Positions 21,319 to 32,771 are shown, counted from the first letter of the stretch. The stretch: DNA of 64,000 nucleotides from Thereva unica (GCA_949987705.1 OX465281.1:79430543-79494542); one strand, 5' to 3'. Notes: generated by a model from the sequence alone, not told the origin. Translations and numbers: made by a program.

Positions 21319-24300
21319 AGATCCTCCTTTTAAATGTCCAAAGCATGTTTTTTTTTTTTATGTGAAAGACTAGAGTTTCAGGAAACGCCCTTTATACTGT
21401 GTCGACAATATATTTTCTTCATATAGAGTGCAATGTCGAACAGCAGCTCTAGTCGGGGAAGGAAGGAGCTGTCATAACCTACCAGAGATATTTTTTTCAG
21501 TGCACCTACTCCCAACCATTATTGTCGCGACTTTGACATCGGGGCATCGAGAAACAAATCGCTAGAGTGTTATGCCTCCTGAAACGAGTGGAATCTCATC
21601 AACCAACCGATGACATGCGCTTTTTGGTGGAGCGGGGAAGGCCTAAGGAAGGCTATGACAGAAGGAATCAGGAATGTAAAGAGGGAAGAAGAAAGAAGGA
21701 AAGTTATATAGGTGAGAAAGTGAAAAAGGCGAAGGACCGTGGGGCTGGCCGGGATTCGAACCCGGGACCTCTGGGATAGTAGTCATGCGCCTTACCTCTA
21801 GACTACCGAGGCCCCCATGTTGAGGAACCTTGATGAAATCGAATTCTTTTTGAACACTAATAACATAGATATCTTTGTTGCGGTGGAAACCTGGTTACTG
21901 CCATCCGACCGGGTCACACTTAGCAATTATAACATCATCAGGAATGATAGACTGGATGGTTTTGGGGGTACAGCCATCGTCGTAAAAAAATCCATAACCT
22001 TCACCAAACAGAAATCTCATGACACTCTGAATTCGTGTGCAATTACCACCACGAACTTGGATGTTAATTTCACCTTTGTCTCCGTGTACGCTGGACTTAA
22101 CAGCAACAATCGTTTTAAAAAAGACGTTTCTGACCTGCTCACCTTCACAAATTCCTTCTCTAGAGCAATTTTGCTGGGTGACTTCAACACCAGAAATGTG
22201 GCCTGGGGTGACAGTCTGACTAACAGGAGAGGTCAAATTCTTCTAGATTACCAGCTCTGGCTTTATTAACCACAATGGATTGGGGCCCACTTGTGTTTCT
22301 CGTAAGGCAAATCCATCTAGCTCTGTTCTTGATCTGATCTTCTCAAATTTTTCGGATCTAAATTTCACTAGTCACACTAGAGTGGCCTCCCTTACTGGAG
22401 GCCCTCACATTCCTATTATCACAGACATCAATTCTATCAATATCCTCGAAAGACCTAGACAGTTCTTAGCCACTTCCAAAGTTATTTCAAATCTTAAGAA
22501 TCTTACTTTGACTGAAGATGAGTATCCCTCCATCTTAACTAAAATCTCAGATATTATTACTCAAGCCACCTTTATGTGCACTGGCAAAAGAATCAAGTTC
22601 AGCCCCAAACCATGGTGGAATCAATTACTTCTAAGAATTTTCAGACTAAAATCTGTTGCTCTAGCAAAATTCTACAAATTTAAAAAATCATCTGATCTTG
22701 TCGAACACAACAGACTTAATGCCCTCTTTATAAAGGCCAAAAAGATTGCTAAGAGGGAGTCATGGGCGAAATTTATAAATGAACTCTGTCATAGATCACA
22801 AATCAGCAAATTCTGGAGCACCATCAAACGCTTCAAAGGTCAAATCCACAACAGTGATTTTAACTCTAAAAATCTATCTCCCACCAATTACCTGGACCTT
22901 TTGTGTGGTAAAATTACACACACGTCTTTTATTCCTAATCTGACACCCACTGAGATGCAGACCCCAATAAATTGGTCAGTCTCTGAATTGAAAGAAATAC
23001 TTAAAGCTAAAGCTTCCAAATCCGCTACTGGGCAAGATTTAATCACCTTTGAAATGCTAAAAAGTTTACCACTTTGTGGTATGGAAGCATTGATCTCTTC
23101 TTGAAACAAACCTTCATTTTAGGTCAACCTCCGGCTGAGTGGCTTGACATCAAGATCTTTCCTCTACTAAAAGGCGGTAAGAACCCATTACTTCCATTTG
23201 GGAATAATACATAACTTACGTTTGGGAATAATACAACAATCTATAATCAGTAAAAGAAAAAATCATAGAGTGGTTTCCATGGTTACTTTGGACCTAGATA
23301 ACGCTTACGGCAGGGTTGATTTGGGAAAGCTTTATATCACCTTAGTGGGCTTTGGCATCCCACTCATCTACATTAATTGGATCATTAAGTTCTTTAGCTC
23401 AAGGAGGCTCACCTTACAAGGAAATTCTAAATCTGCTCTTGGTGGACTTCCGCAGGGCAATTCACTAAGTCCTATACTTTTTAATCTCTATTCCTCGTCC
23501 TTACATGAAATCGCTAAGTGGGATGTGGAGATTTTTCAGTTTGCTGATGATTTCTGCCTCATAGCTGCAGGAGACTCTACCATTATTGTTGAGTCTAAAC
23601 TTCAAGCTGCTCTAAATGATTTCTTTTGGTTAGCAAGTGACAAAAAACTCAGCATTAATCTTTCCAAATCTAAATCAATGAGCTTCGGTACCAAAAAAAC
23701 TTTAAATCTAACTGTCGATGACTCTCCCATCCCGAATGTCACCAACATCAAATTTGTTGGATGGACCTTCTCTCGGAACCTTAAGAGCAGATTACAACTG
23801 AATGAAACGCTGGATGCCATGAATTCAAACTATAGAGTAATTTCAATGCTAAGCAGGAAAAGGTTTGGGCTGCTCCTGCAACTTCCCTGCTCTTATACCG
23901 TGCCCTTGTAAGGTCTAAACTGGAATATGCTAGATCGCTCTCTTTCCACGAATCTCTAACCCTGGAAAAAAGAATGGCAACCATTTCTAATAATTTTCTT
24001 AGGATGTGTCTTGGTCTGACACACTCCACTCCCAAACATATTATTTATGCTCTTGCCCATGAGTTACCCACAGATCTGAAAGCTGAGAACATCTCAGCCA
24101 AGGAACTTGCTAGGATCCTCCTTTTCTTTCCTGAGTTCAGGGACACTTTGGACCTATCCTCACCTACTTCTCCTTTTGAGAAAACCCTTACCAAATACAA
24201 AGAGATCTTTGACATTCTTCACCTTGAACCCACAGTACCAGTACATACAACAAAACTATCCTTTGATCTTTCCCTCTTACAGGGTTTGGGTAGTAAATCA

Positions 24301-25187
24301 CAGATACCAAAATCCGTTATCTCGCAGCTGATTAACGAAGTCAGAGCATCCTTCAATGATAATTCTCTTATCGTTGCCACATCTATTAGTAACAACACAG
24401 TTGGCATTGGTATACACTTCAACAAAGCCCTAAGAGACACCATGTATAAATCCTTCTGGCTCATGTCTACACTAACCGCTGAACTGTCCGCTATTGATTT
24501 GGCACTTAAGTTGGTTTCCCAAACCTCCTTTAAAAATGTTATAATTCTGACGGACAGCCTCAACAGCTGCTTAGCCCTAAAGGATAGGAAATTTCAAAAT
24601 CACCTAGTGTGCTCTATTTTCAGTTCCTCCAATAACCTGGACAGTGTCAGGTTTATTTGGGTTCCTTCTCATTGTGGCATCCCTGAAAATGAAGAAGCTG
24701 ACTGTTTGGCAAGCTGTGCCACGTCTACAGGTGATTTTTTGCACATAAATTGAGCTTCAAAGATCTCACACTTAATGTCAGGTCCAAGGTGTTCCTGGAA
24801 TGGAACAGAAGGTATCTATCTGCTTCGAGAGACAAAGGAAGATTTTTTGCAAATATCTTTCCATCCCTACCTGCATCTCCGTGGTTTTCAAAGACTTCTC
24901 TTTCCCCAACAATATTCCGTATGATTAACAGAATTCTTACTGGTCATACCTGTGACGACGTCAGACTCGCATCTTGGAAACTCAAAGACAACCCTATCTG
25001 CACTAGGTGCAACCTCAATAATGACGCTGAACATATCATTCTAAGATGCATGAGGTTTCAAGATATTAGGACCAAATATCCTCTTTTAGCTCACACTGAC
25101 AGACTTTCGGAGATCCTCACTCCTTTTGACCTTACCAAGATTGCATCACTCGCGGACTTCCTATCAGAGGCAAAAATTTTCATTTAA
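21312..25187 (+). pseudogene. ORF2 (EN-RT-RNase H) of I-like LINE
   Basis: ORF2 starts at ATG 21312, overlapping ORF1's stop as ATGTTGA. After 11 codons it is interrupted by a SINE (21351-21816) and resumes at the same codon. Domains in order: endonuclease (AVETWLLPSD, ILLGDFNTRN, 21850-22450); RT with LDLDNAYGRVD (motif A), GGLPQGNSLSP (B), and QFADDFCLIA (C, 23540-23570); RNase H with TAELSAIDLAL, ILTDSLNSC and WVPSHCGIPENEEADCLA (24470-24720); C-terminal CTRCNLNNDAEHIILRC (25000-25055). Breaks: stop at 22267, RT deletion and short duplication at 23105-23240 (motifs before A are missing), frameshifts near 23880 and 24740. The final stop is at 25185. Confidence 0.85.
21351..21816 (-). mobile_element. 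tRNA-headed SINE, best copy, inserted in LINE ORF2
   Basis: Reading the minus strand: GGGGGCCTCGG head, A box TAGTCTAGAGG, B box GGTTCGAATCC (complement of 21752-21762), so an internal pol III promoter of tRNA type; then a ~330-bp unique body and an A-rich tail (complement of 21351-21359). Flanked by ATGTT (21346-21350, 21817-21821). The insertion falls between codons of the LINE ORF2. Other copies or pieces: 151, 29120-30526, 39440, 40315, 40687, 52890. Confidence 0.85.
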
Positions 25188-25625
25188 CTCACGATTTAGC
25201 CTCTATTTTTAGTATCTCCTTAATTTTTTAAATCTTGACTCGGAAAAAAGAAATTGTTCTTTTTTTTGCTTTTTTCCTCAAATTCTTGTGTTTCTTTTCT
25301 TTTTAACCTTGTCATCGAGTGTGGAACTTTTCCCACTTTTAGTTAGTCTGGCACTTCTACGCTAAAATCATCATTGTAATGCACATCTATTTGCATGTAT
25401 CCTGTTTTCTAAGTTTTTTGTTAACATTAAGTAACATCACGAAACTGACTGTTGGGCCGGCAGATCAGGTCTATTTCACCAGAGAGAGAGTCTACTGCTT
25501 CCTGGTCCACAAATTTTACATCTACGAACTTTGGTCTATATAGCCGCGAGGCTGGACCAGTAAGCAACCCTGTAGTTAGGGTTCGCTAGCTTTATGCTAG
25601 CAAATTAACCAAACAACAACAACAT
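25188..25625 (+). other. 3' UTR and (AAC)n tail of I-like LINE
   Basis: Non-coding sequence after the ORF2 stop. It ends GCTAGCAAATTAACC then AAACAACAACAACAT, immediately followed by the 11-bp target duplication. A short triplet tail rather than poly(A) is usual in I-type elements. Confidence 0.7.
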
Positions 25626-25828
25626 AACTTGCAATGTTTGTTAGTTTGTTTAGATTAAATCTTGCAACTTCATTTTGACCCACTTTCAAATAACCAACTT
25701 AAAGTTTTGCGCAAATGTATAGTCTGCATGACAATGCAATCTGACCATTTTGTAACAAAATCAAGATGGCAGCTGATTATTACAATTGTGTTGCATGACA
25801 GATAAAATAAAATAAGTTGTGTGGCGTC

Positions 25829-26129
25829 TGAATTGGATTCTTCACTCGAAGGACCAATATGTTTTACGAATGTTCTTTTCTTCAGCACGTTGAAGTTTTG
25901 AATATAAATGATGGAAAGAATTTCCCTTTATCGGAATCTTTATTGAATCTTTTCCAAAAAAGTGAATGACAATGAACGAATAAAAATTAAAAAAAAAAAA
26001 AAATTTCATAGCTAACTTGAATACAAAAATTAAATCAAGTAAGGCTAACTTGATAACAAAAAATAGCTAAGTGAATTTGCTGACCAGTAAACATAAAAAC
26101 TTAACAAAACGGGTTGACTATCTCGAACA
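25829..26129 (-). repeat. 3' LTR of BEL/Pao element 1
   Basis: In the plus strand it starts TGAATTGGATTC and ends CTCGAACA. It matches 34110-34412 except for the length of an A run and a small indel near the right end. The low divergence implies a fairly recent insertion. Confidence 0.9.
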
Positions 26130-26199
26130 TTTCCGCCTCCCGTTAAGAACCCAGCTTCTTAACAAATAGGCAGCTTGATGACTTTGTTAACGCTACGGT

Positions 26200-27079
26200 C
26201 TAAGACTCCCTTCTGTGTCTTAATGGTAATAACTTCCACCTTCCTAAGCGAGTAATTTTGAGTTCACTTAACTCCGTTTCGGGAAGAGTTGTTGGTGGTT
26301 CTCCTATTAAAAAATGGCCTGGTGTTAGTGGCTCTAAGTCATTTGGATCACTAGAGAGTGCACCATAAGGACGCGAATTAAGAAGTGATTCAATTTGACA
26401 GAGGATAGTAGTCATTTCTTCAAAATTAAGTGAGGTTTCTCCTATGGCACGTCGAAGATGCCATTTTATAGATTTTATTCCGGCCTCCCAAAGGCCTCCA
26501 AAATGTGGAGCTCCAGGAGGAATAAATTTCCAAATTATTTGATTCCGCGAAAGATAGTGAGTAGTGATTGAGTTCAGCGCATTAGCAGTTGCGATTTCAT
26601 GCAGTTCTTTCAAATGTCTTCTACCACCAACAAAGTTCGTACTATTGTCGCAAAATATATGGGTTGGTATACCGCGTCTGGCGGAGAATCGTCGCAGCGC
26701 TGCTACAAAGGCGTCTGCATTCAAACTAGAAATTAGTTCTAGATGGATTGCTTTGGTTGCAAAGCACACAAACAACGCTATATATCCTTTGAAGGGCCGA
26801 ACACCACGACTGATACGTGAGACGAGCTTCACTGGTCCTGCATAATCGATACCTACTTTAGAAAAAGGACGAGACACGGTAACTCTTGCTGTTGGAAGAT
26901 TGCCCATAAGTTGCGATGTTTTGGCTGCTCTATATCGACAGCATGTGATGCATTCGTAACAGACCTTCTTCACTAGACTGCGAGCTCCAATGATCCAATA
27001 TCTTTGACGAATTAAGCTAAGAAGTAAAGCCATTCCTGGATGAAGATGTATTCGATGCATTTCATACACCAACATTAAA
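26200..27079 (-). pseudogene. BEL/Pao integrase
   Basis: The minus-strand frame carries an N-terminal His-His-Cys-Cys zinc site (MHRIHLHPG, then CYECITC) and the catalytic core: VGIDYAGPV (first Asp), HIFCDNSTNFVG (second Asp), and PHFGGLWEAGIKS (Glu), then LNSRPYG and LTPGHFLIGEPP. The C-terminus is cut by a stop near 26200. The N-terminal side is separated from the RNase H by the hAT-like insertion; removing it reconnects SHPLT with the LVYEMHR segment. Confidence 0.85.
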
Positions 27080-27086
27080 GTTAGAG

Positions 27087-28009
27087 CAAAGATTACCCAC
27101 AAAGATACGACACTCTCAAAATTTCCTATAAGCTCCCTTGCGAGTGAATATATCAATCGACAAAGTGCAAGCGAGATAAAATTCAATTTAAAAACAAAAC
27201 AAAAATCGAAGAAAGAAAGGGTAAATAAAGAAATGTTATTTCACGAAGTGCGAAAGAGATGCACTGATTTCTCTTCTCCGCAATTTTTTGTGCCGTCTGG
27301 ACTTTTATTTTGCTTGTGTGAATTCATGTACCATTTTCGTGCAGTGTTGCCGCAAGTTAAATAATAAAAGTATCAGAAAAAATATAAAAAAAGGATCAAA
27401 AGTATCAAAAATAATTTTCGTAGAAAGTATCAAAAGTATCTTCTTGAGTTGAGTAAGAAATAGAAAAAAACACGGAAATTTATGGATAACAATTTAATAA
27501 AAACAACAGAATCCAATTCTTATACTAAACATTGGTCATTAATAGAATCAATATTGCATTGAATCAATATTGTATTGGAATTACACGTGCGGCAGGCCAA
27601 ATTATGTCAATAACACAACCGTCATACTGAGTTTTACGTGTGCATGGCATTACAGATGGCAAATATGGACAAGAATGTATTTAAAGCAGTTCTAATAGGG
27701 AATTTTTGGTAGAATAGATTTTGGTAAATAGATAGTATCAAATTAGTATTATTTCCAAGGAAAAAGTATCAAAGTATCATTTCAAAAAAATCAAGAAAAA
27801 AAGTATCACTTTTGATCCAAAAGGATCAAAGTGGCAACACTGTTTTCGTGTACTTCCTGCTCTGCATGTGTTTGTGTAGTTTGCCGTTGCTCCGCCCTCT
27901 CGCCATTCCGGAGCGCGTATATGAATAGAGAAGTTGATCATAGATTTTTACTTTCCTTTTTCTTCGCACAGAAAGGATTACAGTGTCGTATCTTCCTGAG
28001 TAATTTTTG
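27087..28009. mobile_element. hAT-like element inside BEL pol
   Basis: The ends are CAAAGATTACCCACAAAGAT and its imperfect inverse (shared GATACGACACT), flanked by GTTAGAG (27080-27086, 28010-28016). An 8-bp hAT duplication with one end mutated would explain the 7 bp. Excision restores the BEL frame. No transposase is visible. Another MITE occupies its middle. Confidence 0.7.
27342..27842. mobile_element. hAT MITE, TSD TTTTCGTG
   Basis: The ends are CAGTGTTGCCGC and GTGGCAACACTG, the classic hAT CAGTG type, with a perfect 8-bp duplication TTTTCGTG (27334-27341, 27843-27850). The interior repeats AAAGTATCA in both orientations. It is the innermost layer of a four-deep nest. Confidence 0.9.
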
Positions 28010-28016
28010 GTTAGAG

Positions 28017-29119
28017 GATGACTCTTTGGCAGTATGATTGGATGTCTTGCTTTGAAGTACAAGCCGGAATTCTCTAAACGTCCGCCAACACGAAGTAAAT
28101 TGTTATCGTCAATAAATGGGTGAAGACCTGTCAATGGACCTTTACTGGAAAGTGTACCCTTTGATTTCAGAGATGAGATTTCTGTGGAAAAGGCTGATTT
28201 TTGAACTAGTTTTAAACAAGTCATTGTTGCGCTGATGATATCGCTTGCTGACAGAGCATTAATCATACGATTTTCCTTGGGTACGTTGCAGTTCTCATAA
28301 AAACGCCGACAGTGTGCCATTATTCGTACCAGACGAGAAAATGATGAAATTCGGCTTGTAAGTGATGTGAGAAGATCATCCTTCACATTATTTAAGCATG
28401 CTAATAAAACTTGTTTTTTTGCTTCCTTCTTAATTTCTCTGATTGAGGCCTTGAGCTTAGTATCTGGCCAATTTACTGGCTCTTCAGACAGCCAATGTGG
28501 TCCCTGCCACCAGATGTCCAATCCGACTAATGTCCTTGGTGAAATTCCGCGCGAAGCTATATCTGCTGGATTGTCAGATGAAGATACATGCCGCCAAATA
28601 GTGGTAGGTAATAGGTCCATTATTTCTGAGGTTCGATTTGCGACAAAAGTTTTGAAACTGCGTGGAGCCTTAGACAGCCAGGCAAGAACTATAGAAGAAT
28701 CAGGGGTGGCAGCACGTAAGTCGTTTCAATCGACTTCTCCATACAAAAATTCAAGATTTTTGTATGGAGAAGTCGATTGAAACGACTTACGTGCTGCCAC
28801 CCCAGTCCAGGCATAGATTTTTACATTGGTAAGAGAGAGTGCTTGAAGAACTTTTCTTGTAAGTCTTGCTAGCAAAAGTGCTCCACACAATTCTAATCTT
28901 GGAATTGATATTTGTTTGAGAGGCGCCACTTTGCTCTTAGATGCGATAATCCTGACAGTAATTCTTCCTTCATGGTCAATGCTTCGACAATATAGAACAG
29001 CAGCATAAGCATTCTCTAAGGCATCTGAGAATCCATGTATTTCAATGTTGCTCGCGTTAACCAAAATTTGACGAGGAATGCGTATATTTTGCACAGTAGT
29101 TATTTCGTCCTTGAAATGG
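28017..29119 (-). pseudogene. BEL/Pao RNase H and connection region
   Basis: The minus strand reads IHGFSDALENAYAAVLY (RNase H start) and IPRLELCGALLLARL, then KIYAWT, and after the 99-bp palindrome continues as D-S-S-I-V-L-A-W-L and SSDNPADIASRGI. Then comes the linker to integrase, ending GGRLENSGL and ILPKSHPLT. All are typical of BEL pol. It is interrupted at 28704-28802 and truncated by the hAT-like element at its 3' side. Confidence 0.8.
28704..28802. repeat. Perfect 99-bp hairpin insertion, TSD CAG
   Basis: Two perfect 47-bp arms (GGGTGGCAGCACGTAAGTCG and so on) surround a 5-nt loop TCAAG. CAG flanks both sides (28701-28703, 28803-28805). Its removal restores the pol codons W-T-D-S-S. 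It is an extremely small MITE or foldback. Being unmutated, it is probably young. Confidence 0.85.
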
Positions 29120-29418
29120 TTTTTTTTTTTTTTTTTTTATGTGAAAGACTAGAGTCTCAGGAAACGCCCTTTATACTGTGTCGACAATCTATTTTCTTCA
29201 TATAGAGTGCAATGTCGAACAGCAGCTCTAGTCGGGGAAGGAAGGAGCTGTCACAACCTACCAGAGATAGTTTTTCAGTCCACCTACTCCCAACCATTAC
29301 TGTCGCGACTTTGACATCGGGGCATCGAGAAACAACTCGCTGGAGTGTTATGCCTCCTGAAACGAGTTGAATCTCATCAACCAACCGATTACATGCGCTT
29401 TGGTGGAGCGGGGAAGGC

Positions 29419-30352
29419 TATAGGGAACCAGGTAGGCTATGACAGCAGCTACCTGGTATCCCATACATTAATTTAAAATAGCAGGCGGGAGATATTTTAT
29501 CGTCTACTTTAAAGTAGGTGGTGGAATATCTCCAGCCTATAAAAGGCAAACATTTGTAAATATAAAGTTAGTTATAATTTCAACTCACTTGTAAATACAT
29601 AGTTGTAAATATTATAGAATAAATGTAAATAGCCAAACGTGACTATTATTAATTTTTGGTTAGTGGCCAACCAGGCCACTACATTGGTGACCCCGGACGT
29701 AGGAGCAAGGAATTTAAACTTCTCAACTCCTCCATAAAATGTTTGGAAGCTCTTCAGCGGATCCACCACAGATGGCTTCAAGAACGCGGCGAGTAATTCC
29801 AGTACCAGCCTGGAAAAATTGCCTCAGACAAGGCTCAGCAGCCGAACATCGCCTGGGCAAACTATGCAGCCGCAGTCGACTGGACCATCTTTACCAAATT
29901 TTCCATCACAAATGCCTGGACATCAAGGGAAATCTTCACCACAACCAGGATCTTTCTACCTTAACAGGAATGCCTACTCAGCGCGCAACATCAACGACAC
30001 CCCAGCAGAATTAGGGACATCTCCCGCGCAGTATTCGCCGGGTGTTAAGCTTGATAGCAGCGCCACACCCCAGCTGGAAAGGGGGTATATAGGGAACCAG
30101 GTAGGCTATGACAGCAGCTACCTGGTATCCCATACATTAATTTAAAATAGCAGGCGGGAGATATTTTATCGTCTACTTTAAAGTAGGTGGTGGAATATCT
30201 CCAGCCTATAAAAGGCAAACATTTGTAAATATAAAGTTAGTTATAATTTCAACTCACTTGTAAATACATAGTTGTAAATATTATAGAATAAATGTAAATA
30301 GCCAAACGTGACTATTATTAATTTTTGGTTAGTGGCCAACCAGGCCACTACA
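29419..30352 (+). mobile_element. Miniature LTR retrotransposon (TRIM-like), TSD AGGC
   Basis: Two 265-bp LTRs that look identical (29419-29683 and 30088-30352) enclose only ~404 bp. A TTGGTGACCCCGGACG primer-binding-site-like run follows LTR1 and a GGAAAGGGGG purine tract precedes LTR2, giving plus orientation. TSD is AGGC (29415-29418, 30353-30356). The LTRs contain CCTATAAAAGG and AATAAATG promoter/poly(A)-like signals. The ends are TA..CA rather than TG..CA. It needs proteins from elsewhere. Confidence 0.85.
29739..30087 (+). pseudogene. Gag-like remnant in the miniature LTR element
   Basis: The short internal region has two overlapping frames rich in Pro, Gln and Ser (for example PSLPNFPSQMPGHQGKSSPQ). 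This looks like the disordered N-terminal part of a gypsy-type gag. No knuckle, protease or pol is present. Assignment is weak. Confidence 0.35.
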
Positions 30353-30529
30353 AGGCCTAAGGAAGGCTATGACAGAAGGAATCAGGAATGTAAAGAGGGA
30401 AGAAGAAAGAAGGAAAGTTATGTAGGCGGGAAATTGGGAAAGGCTAGGACCGTGGCACCACCGGGATTCGAACCCGGGACCTCTGGGATAGTAGTCATGC
30501 GCCTTACCTCTAGACTACCGAGGTTCCAT

Positions 30530-31649
30530 TTCTGTAATATGTCTGCAGGCACAATCTCGTCCCAATCAAGTTTAGCTAACCACAAATGTTGTAGCATTAC
30601 TTTGTTGGTGAATTCTGACACTTGAAATAAAAATACATCATTTACTGGATCCCATTGGATTCCTAATACTTTTGCTATGCTACTACCGTCGTCGATTAAA
30701 ACACAACTGTCCTTGTCATTGTTAGCCCGGTTGAAGTCTAAGAATTCAGGTGAATTGGATCTCCATTTTGTGAGATTAAAGCCGTTTTTTCGCAGTATTT
30801 CCGTTAAGTCTGCCTTCATTGCTAATGCGTCTCTGAGGCAACTAGCCCCACTTAACAAATCGTCCACATAGAAATCCTTGTCAATAATTGCCGATGCAGT
30901 CGGAAACAAGACTTTGTTATCCTCACTGATCTTCTTCAGAACTCTTGTGGCTAGAAAAGGACCTGAAGCTGTCCCATACGTGACGGTAGTTAGCCTGTAG
31001 TGTTTAATTGGGTTCGTTGTTTCATCTCTCCAAACAATTCTTTGAAAATTCCGGTCTGTCGGCGTAATCAATACCTGCCGGTACATTTTTTCAATGTCCG
31101 CCGAAAATGCAATCTCAAATTTTCTAAAATTTATAAGGATGGAAGTTAAATCACTTTGTATCGTTGGTCCTACCATTAGCTTGCTATTAAGAGAAATTCC
31201 TACAGATGAGTTGCAAGAGCCGTCAAAAACTACTCGTATCTTCCTTACTGGAGAATTCTTGAAAACGGCATGATGTGGCAGGTTTTTGCATTTTCAATTT
31301 TAATTTCGTTTGAGGGTATTTCTTCCATATGCCTGAGTTCCTCATACTCTTTCATAAATTGTCGGTATTGTTCTTTGAAAGATGAGTCCTTAGCAAATCG
31401 ACGTTCCATAGCATAAAGTCTGGTTAAAGCATTACGTAGAGATTCTCCAAGTGCCGGAGAATCCTCTTTAAACGGTAAAGAAACTACGCATCGTCCAGAA
31501 CAATCACGAAAAAAGTTCGCTTGGAAATGTCTTTCACATTGAGCTTCTTCGTTTGTAAGGCTTCTCGTGTTGGTCACCACTTCCTCGATTTCCCAGAAAC
31601 GAGTCAGCGATTTGTCGATGTCAATAGCAGATAAACAAGCAACTGCCAT
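30530..31649 (-). pseudogene. BEL/Pao reverse transcriptase
   Basis: Minus-strand frames 31245-31649 and 30530-31176 hold the RT. Visible are the fingers (LPFKEDSPALGESL, AKDSSFKEQYRQFMKEYEEL), then FSADIEKMYRQV (catalytic Asp of motif A), YGTASGPFLATRVL (motif B) and FYVDDLLSG (YVDD, motif C). A frame break lies at 31177-31245. Downstream it runs into the SINE insertion. The RT type is diagnostic of the BEL/Pao superfamily. Confidence 0.85.
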
Positions 31650-31682
31650 TTTGCAGTCTTCTGATACATGGCCTGGTATAGT

Positions 31683-32771
31683 TCAACCAAAGATAGTTTC
31701 TTGTGCAATTATGTGACCATTTTCATCGCGTTTTTGTCCTGGAAGAAGTACTTCGAAACCTTGATCTGACCCCAAGATAACGTCTATTTCTGATGGTTCA
31801 AAAAACTTCGGATCGGCCAGAGGTAATTCGTTTATATAACTTCTAGAAACGGTAATCTTTTCTGACGGGACTAATGAAGTTAATTTCTTCATTACGAAGG
31901 CAACTGTATTTATTTTAGACATAGGGTTCCAGCGTGAGCATATATTTAGATGGACCCTTCCTTTAGTAACTCCAGCTTCTTTGGCTGACCACCCGTTAAT
32001 TAGAAGCCGAGCATTATCTCTTTTTAGTAACAACCGTTGAGCACAAGCTTCAGAGATAAGTGATATTTGTGAACCAGAGTCCAATAGTAACCTGCAGGCC
32101 TGAAGAGTCCCTTGACTGTCAAGAATATTCACCTCTGCTGTTGGCAACAAGGAGCATGACCTTTCTTTCTTAACCAAGGTACTAAGCGAAGACAGTTCAG
32201 CTGATTGTTGTGATGGCTCGGGGCTCGCTGATGCTGTTCTGTGCTGTGTTGGGTTTGATTGTGATGAATCGTGCAGTAATGGATGATGTTGACCTTTACA
32301 AAATTTGCATCGAACCTTGGAGTAGCAAACACGCACTGTATGCGTGGGGCTCAAGCACTTAAAACATAGAGAATTAGTAAGTACAAAGTTTCTTCTAATA
32401 CTTGCGGCATCAGCTCTAAACTGAGCACATTGGTACAGAAAATGGTCAGCTTTACATTTCGGACAACCTTCGTGTAAGGTTTTGGCTGGCGTGACATGTA
32501 GCGACTTTACTTGATGGGTTGAGCGCTTTGAAATGGTGGCACAAGTTTCGAGACCATCGCACCTCCTGGTAAGAAACTTTAAAAATACATCAAAGGTTGG
32601 AAAGTCTACTGCCGGAACTTCCTTAATCCATAAATCCCGTGTATCTGAATCTAATTTTGTAACGGCAATGTGAATAAGCCATGGGTCTCTATTTTCCGCT
32701 TCTGCACCTAGCGCCTTCAGACCCCTGATTACCTCATCACTGACGTCACACAATTGCCTTAATGCCTTCAC
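31683..32771 (-). pseudogene. BEL/Pao gag C-terminus with zinc knuckles and aspartic protease
   Basis: One minus-strand frame of 362 codons. Near its start come CPKCKADHFLYQC and then CFKCLSPTHTVRVC and CKFCKGQHHPLLH, nucleic-acid-binding knuckles. About 100 residues later LLLDSGSQISLISE is the retroviral-type aspartic protease active site (DSG). The end PGQKRDENGHIIAQETIFG is typical of the protease-RT junction. It is separated from the gag N-terminus by a frameshift near 32790. Confidence 0.8.

Larger units (their letters stand above)
17512..25625 (+). mobile_element. I-like non-LTR retrotransposon (ORF1 + ORF2 with RNase H), 11-bp TSD
   Basis: The element is flanked by AACTTGCAATG at 17501-17511 and 25626-25636. 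It starts CACTCTCTCTCTGACC, has a ~1.45-kb 5' UTR once a nested piggyBac MITE is subtracted, then ORF1 (Gag-like with CCHC knuckles), then ORF2 (endonuclease, RT, RNase H, C-terminal Cys/His motif), and ends in an (AAC)n tail at 25611-25625. The domain set is that of the I superfamily. It is full length but dead: frameshifts, an RT deletion near 23190, and insertions at 17707, 20078 and 21351. Confidence 0.85.
29120..30526 (-). mobile_element. SINE copy inside BEL pol, itself split by a small LTR element
   Basis: T-run (tail) at 29120-29138, body to 29418, then after the nested LTR element body and tRNA head at 30353-30526, with B box complement GGATTCGAACC near 30471. The family is the same as at 21351. 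It sits between the RT and RNase H parts of BEL pol. Confidence 0.85.

Noticed and set aside
21735..21816. tRNA gene with intact A and B boxes
   Set aside because: The acceptor stem does not pair well, and the same head is joined to a constant body in several copies, so it is a SINE head.
26564..26845. Plus-strand frames opposite BEL and LINE genes (for example 26564-26845, 60061-60630)
   Set aside because: They are shadows of the coding strand; the motif-bearing frame is on the other strand.
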